Made by a program: the position numbers and the translations under genes. The notes below the pieces were generated by a model. It saw only the letters and a program-made list of their open reading frames with translations. It did not search any database and was not told the DNA's origin. A stretch of 64,000 nt of DNA from Sanderia malayensis (Eukaryota > Cnidaria > Scyphozoa > Semaeostomeae > Pelagiidae): the NCBI GenBank assembly GCA_013076295.1, contig RQOL01000374.1, positions 1,116,001 to 1,180,000 on the forward strand, written 5' to 3'. Below are positions 23,047-33,600 of the stretch, one piece after another (the stretch's first letter is position 1; each line of letters opens with the position of its first letter).

Positions 23047-23383
23047 TGAGGCTTGCAATGCTGATCTTGTAAGGGATGTTGTTGAGGAAAACATATTGTG
23101 ATTGTAGTCCATGGGTTTGTAGGTTGTTGCCACTGTCAGTGATCAAGGCTAAAATTTTGTAAAATTATATGATTCAATGGGTGTAAATGTTGATAAGCCA
23201 TATTTGGTGGTAAAACATACTTTGCCATCTTCGACCCACCACATTTATTGAAATGTGTCAGAAATAATCTTCTGCAGTACAGCTTCTGTTTTGATGGAAA
23301 GATTTCTTCATGGAAGGATGTTACTGCTTTCTTTAATAAAGAACAAAAACTGGCGGTAAGAGCTGTCCCAAAATTAGCTTTAA
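23047..23383 (+). pseudogene. P-element/THAP9-like transposase, middle part, interrupted at a TTAA
   Basis: Across frame changes the plus strand reads VVATVSDQG, then GVNVDKPY, then FAIFDPPHLLKCVRNNLLQY, then SWKDVTAFFNKEQ and RAVPKLAL. In THAP9 and P-element transposases the ATVSDQGS strand and the DPPHLLKxxRNN segment occur in this order. The left side is cut by R1 copy d. The right side stops at TTAA (23380-23383), where piggyBac-like sequence begins. The C-terminal part resumes at 26285. Confidence 0.75.
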
Positions 23384-24228
23384 CCCTCTCATGCCCAGCG
23401 TCCCAGTAAGGTCCCAGATGAAAAAATTTTGCGAAAAAATAAATTTGTTTAGAATTCGTTCAAAAATTGCACAAAGGACAATGTTTATGCGTAGAACTCG
23501 AAAATCAAGTTTGTTTTTGAAAATTCTGAAGGTAAGGGGGTCAAAATTCGAGGTAAAGAAGCGCAATTTTATAGCTAAACAAAGAGATTTCTGGCTCGTG
23601 AAAGGGAAACTCAAGTTCGAAAATAGAATTGATTTAGATTTCCGTGTTCGATGAAGCCCGCGCGATGCTGGAGCAAAGCTGAGAATTAGTCATGAGTCAT
23701 GCTACAATTGAAGGCTTGTTTCAACTAATGATTTGAAATCTTAATAAATGTCCGAGTATTTATGTAAGCTTTCTACTATAATTAACATAACATGTTCCAA
23801 ATCAATTATTAGGATTTTATGTACAATTTCAAGGTAGGATTTTAACAAAAACACGATAGGATTTTCACACATCAAAACTTTGATAGAGTTGTTTGAAGTA
23901 AAGAAGCCTGGGTAAAAATTGGCGGGAAAGTCAATTAGAATGGACCAGTAAGCCAGTTAGAATGGGCTGGACAGTTTGTAAAGTAAGCGATAAAGGCAAA
24001 TTTGGTGGGAATTTTGTTGTTAATCACGTGACAAAAGTAGGCAAAAAGACATACAAAAATGCACAAAATTGCAAAAATTATGACATCGTGGAACAGCTAT
24101 TGTCAAGGAATAAGGGAACAGGAAGACTAGTTGTGGTAGATAGTGGGTATCCGACACTGAAACTCTTGACTGACGCCAAAAGACTTTGGCGGACATGAAT
24201 GATTGCAACCCAGCGTGGAAATACAGCA
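23380..24228 (+). pseudogene. piggyBac-like element remnant (5' end and transposase fragment)
   Basis: TTAA at 23380-23383 is followed by CCCTCTCATGCCCAGCGT. piggyBac elements insert at TTAA and commonly start with C runs. At 23962-24198 an open frame reads KVGKKTYKNAQNCKNYDIVE, GTGRLVVVDSGYPTLKLLTD and AKRLW, and after a stop MIATQRGNTAH. A GK motif, a strand with a catalytic-type Asp and a following (x)TxRGN loop match DDE_Tnp_1_7 (piggyBac) as I recall it. No matching 3' terminus was found. The right edge is unclear because the DUF6589 copy C frame overlaps from about 24186. Confidence 0.45.
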
Positions 24229-25300
24229 CACCAGAAATACTCGCAGTCATATGCAAAGCGTGTTGCAGACGAGTCGAGAGATTGCACAAGACATTTGAGA
24301 GCATTCAAGAATTAAAAATTGATTTTCAAAGGACAGAAACACTGCGCTCCAGTGGTGCTACGGAGCCCATGCCAGCCAGTCTTTCAAAAGAAACGTATGT
24401 CAAATTCTCCACAATCTTCATCAGGGGGGGGGGCGGGAAAGAATACCTCTCACTCCAAGAAATCATGATGCATTTACAGGGCCATTTTCAAGCAAGCAGA
24501 CAGAAAATATCACGCCTAACTCCCTTCTTGCCTGCAGCCAGAAACAACGGAAAATGATTTTTCCCAGTCCATCACCACCAGTGTATCTGATAACGCCAAC
24601 TGACTATATATTTTTGAAAATATATTTGAACCATAGCCCGTTCCAAGTTAGCCCTTTATCAAACAGACATTTGGGACTGTAAACAGCAAAAATATTGGAG
24701 AAAAACATTAGCTTTTTTATTATTTTCTTTAATAAATAGGCAAAATATGTCTATTTGTAGTAATAAGGAAATTTCTTATACATAAAAACATCTGCTTCTC
24801 AATAGGTGCACATCAAATATCCAAGCCGCATGATTGTCAAAGAAGTTAGATCTGCGTCTACAAGTAAAATCATTAAAAAAAATTGCTGATGGCTATCTAC
24901 AAAGTGCCATGAATGGGATTGTGCATTCGGAGACCTTTAAGACGTGCTTTGAAGTGAGCCTAACGAAAATTGTAGAGCAAGAGACACAACATCTAACAAG
25001 CAGAAAACAGCCAGGCATTTTGTCAAAAACAGATTCAGAATCCCTGCTGACGTTCAGTGACAAAAAATTTGTTGATGAGATTAAAGAAAGAGCACCAACG
25101 GTATACAGAGTAGTATACGCAATCAGTACAAGTAAAAGACAAGCAAGAAATGTCACAAAAGGCCTGAAACCAGATTGCAGCCTGCAAGCAATTTCAATGG
25201 ATTGCTCTGTCTTACTTAACAGTCACTGCAACACACTCTTTGCCCAAGCATATCAAGTGGGATTTATCCTTCATCATAGTGGTGCAAAGAAGTTGGTAGG
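24186..25300 (+). pseudogene. DUF6589 gene of element C, N-terminal half only
   Basis: The first frame (24186-24557) has a Cys motif ICKACCRRVERLHK like the second CxxC of the A and B copies. After an intron-like gap and a CTCAATAG acceptor near 24804, the next part reads VHIKYPSRMIVKEVRSAS, then (frame 24834) FVDEIKERAPTVYRVVYA and AISMDCSVLLNSHCNTLFAQ. These align in order with exon 2 of element A and with B at 40240-40720. The gene stops near 25296, before the GDN and GGD motifs. The opposite gene (RecQ-like, 25472-25924) is cut on its facing side too, so the middle of the element has been deleted. Confidence 0.5.
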
Positions 25301-25471
25301 TGGTTTATTACTCCAAAACTCTCTTTCTCATAATGAATTATATGCATACAGTAAAAGTCTCATTTTTTAAAAGACCCTTACAAAACATGACGAAGGGTAA
25401 TAACTTCTTTCATGTAGACTCAAAATCTAATACTTCACAACTCTCACTAATATTATCAAATTCATCAATTC

Positions 25472-25924
25472 CTCGTCAGCAATTAGTGCAATCAATTTTG
25501 ACCTGAAAGTATCTGATTTAAATACTTGCGTCCATTTGTCGGTCCCAACGAAGGACTCTGGACCGCCAAGCAAAATGTCGAAGTCTCCATTCTCCATACC
25601 ACGCTTATTAAGTTCGATGGTTTGATTTTTGATTATCGCCAGCAACGGCGACACAACAACAACGAACTTCTTCCCCTTCCATTTGCTGTGTCCCATCTTT
25701 CCAAGTTCTTGCGTGATTGAGGAAATGAGCTGATATATCAGCGATTTACCCACTCCAGTTGGAAGTATCGCAAACACATCATTTCCTCTGAACAGCCCTC
25801 TCCGAGCCTCCATCTGCTGTTTCGTTGTCATTTTAATTTGCGGAAAAAATTTCGCCAAGGAAACATTGACACAGTTTTCTAGATCATCCTTAAACCGGTT
25901 TTGTCCTCCGACAGCAGTCGCCAT
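25472..25924 (-). pseudogene. RecQ-like helicase of element C, N-terminal part truncated in motif II
   Basis: The likely start is the Met at 25924 (MATAVGGQNRFKDD). The protein reads MTTKQQMEARRGLFRGNDVF, the Walker A motif LPTGVGKS, FVVVVSPLLAIIKNQTIELN and LLGGPESFV. It ends at LIADE, where the family continues with the DExHC box. The remaining 45 bases of open frame are unrelated. Compared with copy A all of domain 2, the zinc-binding part and the second exon are missing. Confidence 0.7.
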
Positions 25925-26014
25925 TTTGAAGAAACCAACTGAAGATTTGTTTGCCTCGTTCACAAGTTCACGGCCATCCTGATGGCTGTTGGCTCTGATT
26001 AACCAAATAGACAC

Positions 26015-26284
26015 AAAGGAGGTCGCATGTCTCCAGAGTATTTTTCCTTCCTCCTTTTTCCTTATTTTTTCTTTAATTCAACATTTTTTTCAAAATTCAA
26101 ATTTTTTTTTCAAAATTCTAAAAAATACCCTGATCCAGGGTAAAATAATACCATTACAGGTGAAGACGGAACAAATTACCTTAAATGCTTGAAGGGTTGG
26201 TGTGTCACTTTGAAAGAAATTTTTGGGCTTTGGTGGAAACTGAAAAACAACTTCAATGTTGTACAATGTTAAACACCATTTAAT
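26015..26284. other. Non-coding right flank of element C
   Basis: T/C-rich sequence (TTCCTTCCTCCTTTTTCC) followed by AT-rich text. The pyrimidine tract is reminiscent of the inside of element A's terminal repeats, but I could not define an end of element C. Confidence 0.3.
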
Positions 26285-26985
26285 TAAACCAAGGCCCATT
26301 AGAAAATTTCTTTGGATCCATTAGGCAGCAAGGTGGAAATTTTTACAATCCTACAGCTATTCAATTCAAAAGAGCATATAGAAAACTATTCCCTACAAAT
26401 TTATCAAGCGCTTCGACATCCAACTGTGAAGATGGTTCAGATATTCCACTCACAGAATTAAAAGATTGAAAGCATCCCTGATTTCCCTTCTGTTGATATT
26501 GGTCCGCTTAAAACAGTGACATCTAAATACTGTAGTGAGCACATCGAAAAGAGGATTTTCAAAGAGAATGCAATGGCGTATGTGCCGGCTATCTTCTTCG
26601 CAAAATGTTTGGTAGGCACAAATGTGGCAATTGTTCCGTTCTTGAAGATGAAAGTGTAAATTCAGAAAAGAAAGTCTTTCTAACGTTCAAAGCATATGAT
26701 TCTGATTCAAGTTTGCATTCTGGACTCATTGTGCCATCAAATGAGATACTTAACTTGACCAACACAATTGAGGATAAGTTCTTTTCCTATATGAATGACA
26801 TCAAGCACACAACTGGAATTGGAAAGGAAATTATGGATATACTAGGAAAAGTTTCCTTAAATATAAAATGTGAAAAATTTGATAAGGCTTTTCTACTGAA
26901 GTTATTTATAAGAATGAGAATACACTATTCCCTTATGTATGTAAATAGAGAGCTGTCCGCAACAAAAGGAAAGAACAGAAAATAA
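26285..26985 (+). pseudogene. P-element/THAP9-like transposase, C-terminal part
   Basis: Reads NQGPLENFFGSIRQQGGNFY, then FKRAYRKLFPTNL, then (after stops near 26470-26600) MFGRHKCGNCSV and LKLFIRMRIHYSLMYVNREL. ENFFGSIRQxGG and the LFxRxRIHYxxxxxNREL tail are characteristic of P-element and THAP9 C-terminal regions. It continues the fragment at 23047-23383 in the same orientation; the intervening 2.9 kb is inserted piggyBac-like and element C sequence. Confidence 0.75.
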
Positions 26986-27309
26986 ATAAAAATAACCCAT
27001 TTGTAATATGATATTTTAAATGAAGAGAACACAATAATTTACCCCAATTTTGTTATTCCGTGGATCATTAAAAATTTCTCAAATTATGACCATGTTTTTA
27101 ACAACATCCACACACAACACACGCTTCCCCTACCACATCATTTAAGGACACCACAAAATGACAAAATCCATGACCATGAACTTCAAAGGATACCGACAAC
27201 AGTTGGCCTTTGTAATCTCTATTCTGTGATTGAACATTAAGGGGAGATTTTACACCCATGATCTAGAAAGCGGTAATAGACTGCAGAAGAACAGATACAT
27301 CAGATGTAA
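26986..27309. other. Non-coding stretch
   Basis: No recognisable coding content; CACACAACACACGC lies near 27110. Confidence 0.35.
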
Positions 27310-28035
27310 TCAAAGTGAATAAGTTCCTTCGCCAATGGGTTGAAGAATTTTATTCTGAGGCTGTACGTGCATTAAGTGGTTTTGGAAGGTACCGTCTTGC
27401 AGATGGTTGTGAAAGGTTTCATGTTGAGTGAGCAAAATCGAAGCAGTGGAGCCCACAGCAAAGACAGCAACACACTAATCAGTTCTTCAATTTCATTCTC
27501 ACACAGAGCCAGTACTACCAGAAGCCTGCATCTGTGGGTTTGAAAAAAGCACCCCGCACACAGAGAAGGGTTGAGAAGGGAGAGCCACTAATTTTTTTGG
27601 ACTGGACAGCAGCAATTCCTCATTTTAGCAGTCAAAAAGTGACTCCTATCAAGCTGACAAAGACTGCCGCAAAAACAAGTGTTTGTCAGTCAGGCTTCGC
27701 ATGACAACAGTACCAATTGTAAAAGAAGCAATCCATTAGATCCTGATGGCCATTTGGAAAAGCAATTCTTGTTGGTACATCGGTTTGACTCCAAGAACTG
27801 CCCAAGTTCTGTAAAGCGATGCCAAAGCTGCAAGCCAGTGTTCACTGCCTCTCGCTGGGTGGTTGTCAGAACTGAAGGTGTAAGAGAGTGGACTGCTGCA
27901 AACCACAAGCAGAAAGCAAGTTCTGGCAACATTTATATTCACTATTTGCGATCTTGTTTAATAGAATACCAACAAAATTGTGTGTGTGCCATCGTAACAG
28001 TTCCCAAGTCAACTGTGTCATATGTTCCCCCAGAT

Positions 28036-28167
28036 GTGGACTTGCCACAAGTCTCACTCTCTTTGGGCCCGAAAATAAAGTTAAGTGGCAGCGAGAGTTT
28101 GGCTGCGCCGAAGGCGCAAACGAGCATGCAGCGCTAGGTTGGAGAGTGAGACTTTTAATTTTCGTCC
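28036..28167. mobile_element. Short MITE-like insertion sharing the element A terminus
   Basis: The left end reads TGGACTTGCCACAAGTCTCA, identical to the element A tip except for one base. The right side has GAGAGTGAGACTT, the inverse of the subterminal part, but ends in unrelated text (TTTTCGTCCA). The interior has a palindromic GCGCCGAAGGCGC. It sits 41 bp left of element A in the same target gene. I could not see a target duplication. Confidence 0.45.
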
Positions 28168-28199
28168 ATCAGAGAGAGGCTACGTATATTCATTGCCAT

Positions 28200-28208
28200 C
28201 AGATGGAC
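28200..28208. other. 9-bp target-site duplication of element A, left copy
   Basis: CAGATGGAC, directly before the left terminal repeat. The identical CAGATGGAC at 36884-36892 directly follows the right terminal repeat. Confidence 0.9.
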
Positions 28209-28348
28209 TGGACTTGCCACAAGTCTCGCTCTAAAAATTCATGAGAACGAAAAAAAATGAGATGAGAAAGAAAAAAATATGAGAAAAAAGGAAAGGAGAG
28301 AGGAGAGAGAGCGAGACTTGTAGGGTTGGTAACTTCAAAACGAGACTC
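28209..28348. repeat. Element A left terminal inverted repeat
   Basis: 140 bp, inverse of 36748-36883. It contains its own inverted pair, ACAAGTCTCGCTCT near the tip and AGAGCGAGACTTGT about 75 bases in, so a single strand could fold back. Confidence 0.9.
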
Positions 28349-28518
28349 TATTGTGTTCTCGTTGTTGCCGGACCATATTCTGTCCGCCGGCACATCCTTT
28401 GATGTCAGATTTCTTCTAATCATATTCGATGAGGACAATGTCCACATGACTTGATTGTACTTCCAAAACGGGGGAGAATAAATCCCAAATTTCGCGACGA
28501 AGGCATTCGATCGAAATA

Positions 28519-30667
28519 ATGGCGGATACGTTTTCAGACACAGTGCTGCAAAATGCTTGTGAAAGGCTTAGATTTTCCGAACTAAAAGAGAAACAGAAAG
28601 AAGGAGCAAAAGCTATCCTGCAAGGTAAAGACCTTTTTGTTGCACTACCAACTGGTTTTGGTAAATCAGCCATTTATCAAATTGTACCGTTTGCAGTTCA
28701 AGAGTTGCAGGATCAAAATAGGCCTAAGACGAGTTGTTATTTTGCGTTGGTGATTTGTCCATTAAATTCACTGATTTGCGATCAGATTAATCAACTGCAG
28801 AGTAAAGGCATTCGCTCACTCTCTCTGGGAGATTCGGCGACAACACCTCAAAAAATTAGTGAGCACAACTATTCTTTCCTGTTTACTTCACCTGAAGCTG
28901 TACTTGGAGATTTCCGAAAAGAATTAAAACGCCGTGATTTCCAGGAATTTTTGATGTGTGTCGTGATTGATGAAAGCCATTGTATTGTCAATTGGTGAGA
29001 ATCTTTATTTTTGTCATTCAATTTTTCAGAGCTAGCTGAGCTGTAAACAGCAAAAATAATAAAATAAAGAGTGTCATTTTTATGATACCAAACACACAAT
29101 GATTAGTAGGCTACTCAATTATTTTTTTAAAAATGTTCAAAATTTTAGAATGCAAAAACTAAACAAGACAGCAAGATACTCTCAAATTACATGGATATAC
29201 TGTATAATTTTGAATTAAATAAGACAAGATGCCCTCAAATTACATGAATATACTGTATAATTTCTTGGTTCTGGGTAAGGACATCATCTAGGGTGTTAGC
29301 TCATTATTGTGCTTTTCTTTTTACTATTAATTTATAATATTCTCATGTTCTTTCCCCAGGGGTCTGGAGAGTAAAAAGACAAAAAGATTTCGGTACCAGT
29401 ATGGAAAGATTGCTGATTTACGTTCTCTTTGGACTGTTGAGAAGAACATCCCATTTGTTGCAATGACTGCAACAGCAACAGAGATGGTGCGCAAAGAGAT
29501 AATCCAGAACCTGCAGCTGCAAGCACCACTACAAATTATAGAGTCACCGCAACGAAAAAACATAAGATACAGTGTTTTTAAAATGAAAGAGGATAATTCA
29601 AGTAACCTTGTTGATTTTCTTGCTAAATTGTTAAAAAAGGATGGTATGCAAAGTGAGAGAACAATTATATTTTGCAGGAAGCTCAGTCATGTGCGAAGTC
29701 TTTATCAAAAACTAAATGATGAACTTTGCACAGTTTTTCCAAATGAAAAGCCATATGAAAAATACCAGGGAAATACAGATGAGGATGTAAAAGTAAAAAT
29801 AACTGACTCTTTTGCAAAGGCAGATGGGCATGTGAGAGTACTAATTCAAGTATTGCCTTTGGTATGGGAGTGGATTGTAAAAGCCTGCATCATGTTATCC
29901 ACTATGGACCTCCAACTGACATAGACTATTACTGTCAAGAAACAGGCAGGGCTGGCAGAGATCAAGAGCAAAGTGATGCATTGCTGATTTTATTTCCGAA
30001 ATGCTTTGCAAAGAATACTAGTCTGGCAATTAAAGAGTATTGTAAAAATACTGAGAAATGTAGACGCGAACTTATGCTCAGTCATTTTAAGGGAAGTTTT
30101 GACAAGGTGACACCGGGTCATAACTGTTGTGATATCTGCTCCAAGGCATGTACTTGTGTGGGATGCAGTGATAGCAGCGTAATTTTTCATTCAATGTTTG
30201 AGCTAGCTCTTCATGCCCAAGAAAATACCATAGCCACTAATGGACTAATCATTCATGATATCGTAATGAAGGAACTCTCTGATACTTTGATTTCATTCAG
30301 AGAAGCATTGTTTTGTGAATTAGCTCAAAAGCCATTGTACACTGGAGCAGAATTAGCCATAGGATTTCCTTCAGGATCAGTTGAAAAAATCAAAGGAAAT
30401 TTCAAACAGATACAGAATGCTAATGATGTGATGAGACTGGCACATATATTAGATGCTGGTATATGCAATTCAGTTTTTCAACTAATAAAAGAAATCAAAT
30501 ATGAGTATGATTACTTAATTGTGGATATTGCCTCAAACGAAGGAGAGCCTTCAGAGACAGGACAATATGATTCTCCAGAAAGTGATTTCTGGTCAAGTGA
30601 TTCTGAAGATGGTGATGCTAACCAATATGCAATCAAACCGCTAGTTGAAACTGATGATGATGAATAA
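28519..30667 (+). CDS. RecQ-like DNA helicase of element A (one frameshift)
   Basis: Exon 1 is 28519-28994 (donor GTGAGA) and exon 2 is 29360-30667 (acceptor TTTCCCCAG). The intron splits the Trp codon after the DExH box. Helicase motifs in order: FSELKEKQKEGAKAILQGKD (motif 0), LPTGFGKS (Walker A), VICPLNSLICDQ, VIDESHC (motif II), VAMTATAT (III), IIFCRKLSHV (IV), AFGMGVD (V) and YYCQETGRAGRD (VI). Then comes the RecQ zinc-binding part, CRRELMLSHF and CCDICSKACTCVGC. An acidic tail ends in ETDDDE. RecQ enzymes unwind DNA 3' to 5' using ATP. Exon lengths sum to one base short of a whole frame: the shift lies near 29848, just before motif V, and would give about 594 residues. It could be a read error. 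Helicase and DUF6589 presumably act together in transposition (inference). Confidence 0.85.
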
Positions 30668-30680
30668 ATGTATATGACTA

Positions 30681-33600
30681 TTAATCATCCCCTGGTAGAG
30701 CATTTAACATTTTGTAAATACTTAGTTTTTCAAAGCTTTCAATTTTCTTTATGACCCATTCTGCAAATTCCTCAATATCAATATTTTCAAGAATGTTACT
30801 TTTGAAGCCTGCAAATGCATGGTGGTATCTTCCATCAAGTTGCTCAAAAATCTTATGTTTTGAAAATTGCTTTGCAAGCTCATGCACATCTGCTATAACA
30901 TTTTGTTTCACGTGTTTCCCTGAAGGACTGTGAATTTTCGATGCTTCGTCATGAGCTGCCATGAGTGTATCCATTGCAGTATAGGAACAACTGGCCCTTG
31001 CAATGCTCTTTGGGGTAACCTTCCCTTGAAAGCTCTTGCAGTCCTTTTTAAATGACTTCACATGATGCTCCACAGTTCGATCATTCTCAACATTAGAATC
31101 TGCTTTTCCTTCAGAGTTATTAGTGCGATTCCAAACCAACTCATGTGCCATTGATGGTGGTAATAGATGATACACCTGAGCAATTGTGTAAAGGCTGTAA
31201 AATGCATATTTGTGACGAGCTTCTAGCTTGAAGTAAAGCAACATAAACTTGTACAGACATATTATCTGTTTACCGTTACCTTGCTTTCGTGCTGAGACAA
31301 AGCTCTTTGCGAATAGCCCAAGTGCTAAAGCAATCTTTGAATAATTCAGAACACCATCTTCTGTACTACTGGGCAATGTCAATGAAGATACCTCATCATT
31401 GTGTTTCTCTGTGATGTGTTTTCTCAGGCTTTTTATTCTCTTATAGATTTTATGGCAGTGTGGGCATTTATTATATTTCTTTCCAGTTGGAACTTTTGGA
31501 AATTCAGGGAGGGCAAAATTATCAACAATGAGGTCCAAAATATTGTTACAGTTCTCTTCTTGCTCCCATGATAATGCAGATTCTGTTCTAGTTTGGGATT
31601 TGACAATTTCAAAGCATGCAATGACCAAAGCATCTGTATATGAACTTAAAAGATCATATGCTGCATCTGGGTCATCCATCGGATCCAATGGAGCATTGAC
31701 AGCATTAAGGAATATCTTTGCTTGATACAGCGTTCCAATATTGCTAGAACTATTTTTGTCAAACATTAGTCTCCAGATTACCTAAAAATGGTTGTAAATA
31801 TATTTGTATTGTTTACAAGAATTAAAAAATTCATGAATTTCAAACCAAAAAACATGATATCATCAATTTTTAAGTTGAACATACAGTATAAAATTGAATG
31901 AAATTGAATTAAACATGCTAAATTGAATAAAATTCCAAAAGATTATGAAATTGTTTAATACACTATTAAAGTTTGCCTTTCACACTTATGCACAAAGTCC
32001 TAAAAACAAGAAACTTACTCCCAAAAAGTTTCCAAATGTGTGGAAATCCTCAAGGCAGGGTATTAAGCCTCCAACTTTACCCCGTAAAGATGTCGAATTA
32101 CTCCTATCTTCAATGCCATTTATATGTCTTTCAACTGTTAATAAATCACCTCCACTCAAAAGAAAAACAGGATTCTCACTGTTAATTCTCGGAACAAATG
32201 TCTGCTCGTAATTCATAATGTCAATAATTTCTATAGAATCATTTTCATTTTTCTCCATTACTCCAAGTGAAACCTGCAATAAAAAATAAAATAGTATCTT
32301 TATTATCTGTTCTCTGTCCGGCTTTTTTAAGGAAATTAACAACTTTCTTAGCCATGACATGGGGAAACAAAACAAATGATCAATATTAGTGCAATATTAA
32401 AATCATATTTTTTGAAATCAGTTATTCATTTCCTCAGACCAAAAATGGACCAGAAAGGGATGGAAAATTCTTAACATTTATTTCAGGGCTCAAATCAAAG
32501 TTTTATTGAATCTTGATTTGTTAAGGATATTTTTTGTTCAATCTGAGCAATTAAATTTAGCCCTTCAACTAATCACCCGAACAGATAGTTTTCAAAGTAT
32601 TTTAAATACATAATATAATAGAGCTACATAAGTATTTCACATAGCTCTATCTGCTAGCAAAGAAGAAGAGGGAAAAATGTACTTGCCATGCGCGGAGAAA
32701 ACGCAGGGAAACGAGGAACAGTTGGTACATAACAACATCCGCCATTATGGAAATTCTTAGCAACCTAATTTGGCGTGTAGTAACTACATTAGCTCCCTGT
32801 ACTTTCGTGCCGCAAATAGGTCTGTGTGTGAATTATGGGGTGCTTAGAACATCATCCCCCATTATTTCCTGAAGATGCAAAAATTTCACAATATCTCATT
32901 GCCATAAATTTATTGCCAATGACATCTAGTTTGTGGAATCAAGTTGTTTAGTTCGTAGCGTTGCGTCATTTCCATGCTAATTCAGAGCCAAAATATGCAT
33001 ATTCATTGTTAGGCTATAAAGGTCTGTGTGTGAATTATGGGGTGCTTAGAACATCATCTCCCATTATTTCCTGAAGATGCAAAAATTTCACAATATCTCA
33101 TTGCCATAAATTTATTGCCAATGACATCTAGTTTGTGGAATCAAGTTGTTTAGTTCGTAGCGTTGCGTCATTTCCATGCTAATTCAGAGCCAAAATATGC
33201 ATATTCATTGTTAGGCTATAAAGGTCTGTGTGTGAATTATGGGGTGCTTAGAATGTCATCTCCCATTATTTCCTGAAGATGTACAGTTTCAGGACACCTC
33301 AGTTCTCAGTGGTACAAATTTATTGTTAATAAAATCTAGTTTGAGGAATCAAGTTGTTTATTTTGTAGCATGAGGTGAAATTTCCATTGGATTTTCACAT
33401 AGAATCACATGCTATTTTACATAGGATTCCATGCAATTTTTACTTGTATATATACCAAAAGGAAAATAGCAAATAATTTTTAAATGTTGTGTATTTTGAA
33501 AACCTATGGTAAACCTATCTTCCCTGAACATGCAAAGTTTGATGGATATCAGAGTAGTGGCATAATTCTTTTGCTACCTTAAAAAAGATTTTTATCAGCG

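Noticed and set aside
28519..30667. A host RecQ (BLM/WRN/RECQL) gene
   Set aside because: It sits inside a unit with inverted ends and target duplications, lacks host-type extra domains, and related fragments occur three more times within 25 kb, twice beside DUF6589.
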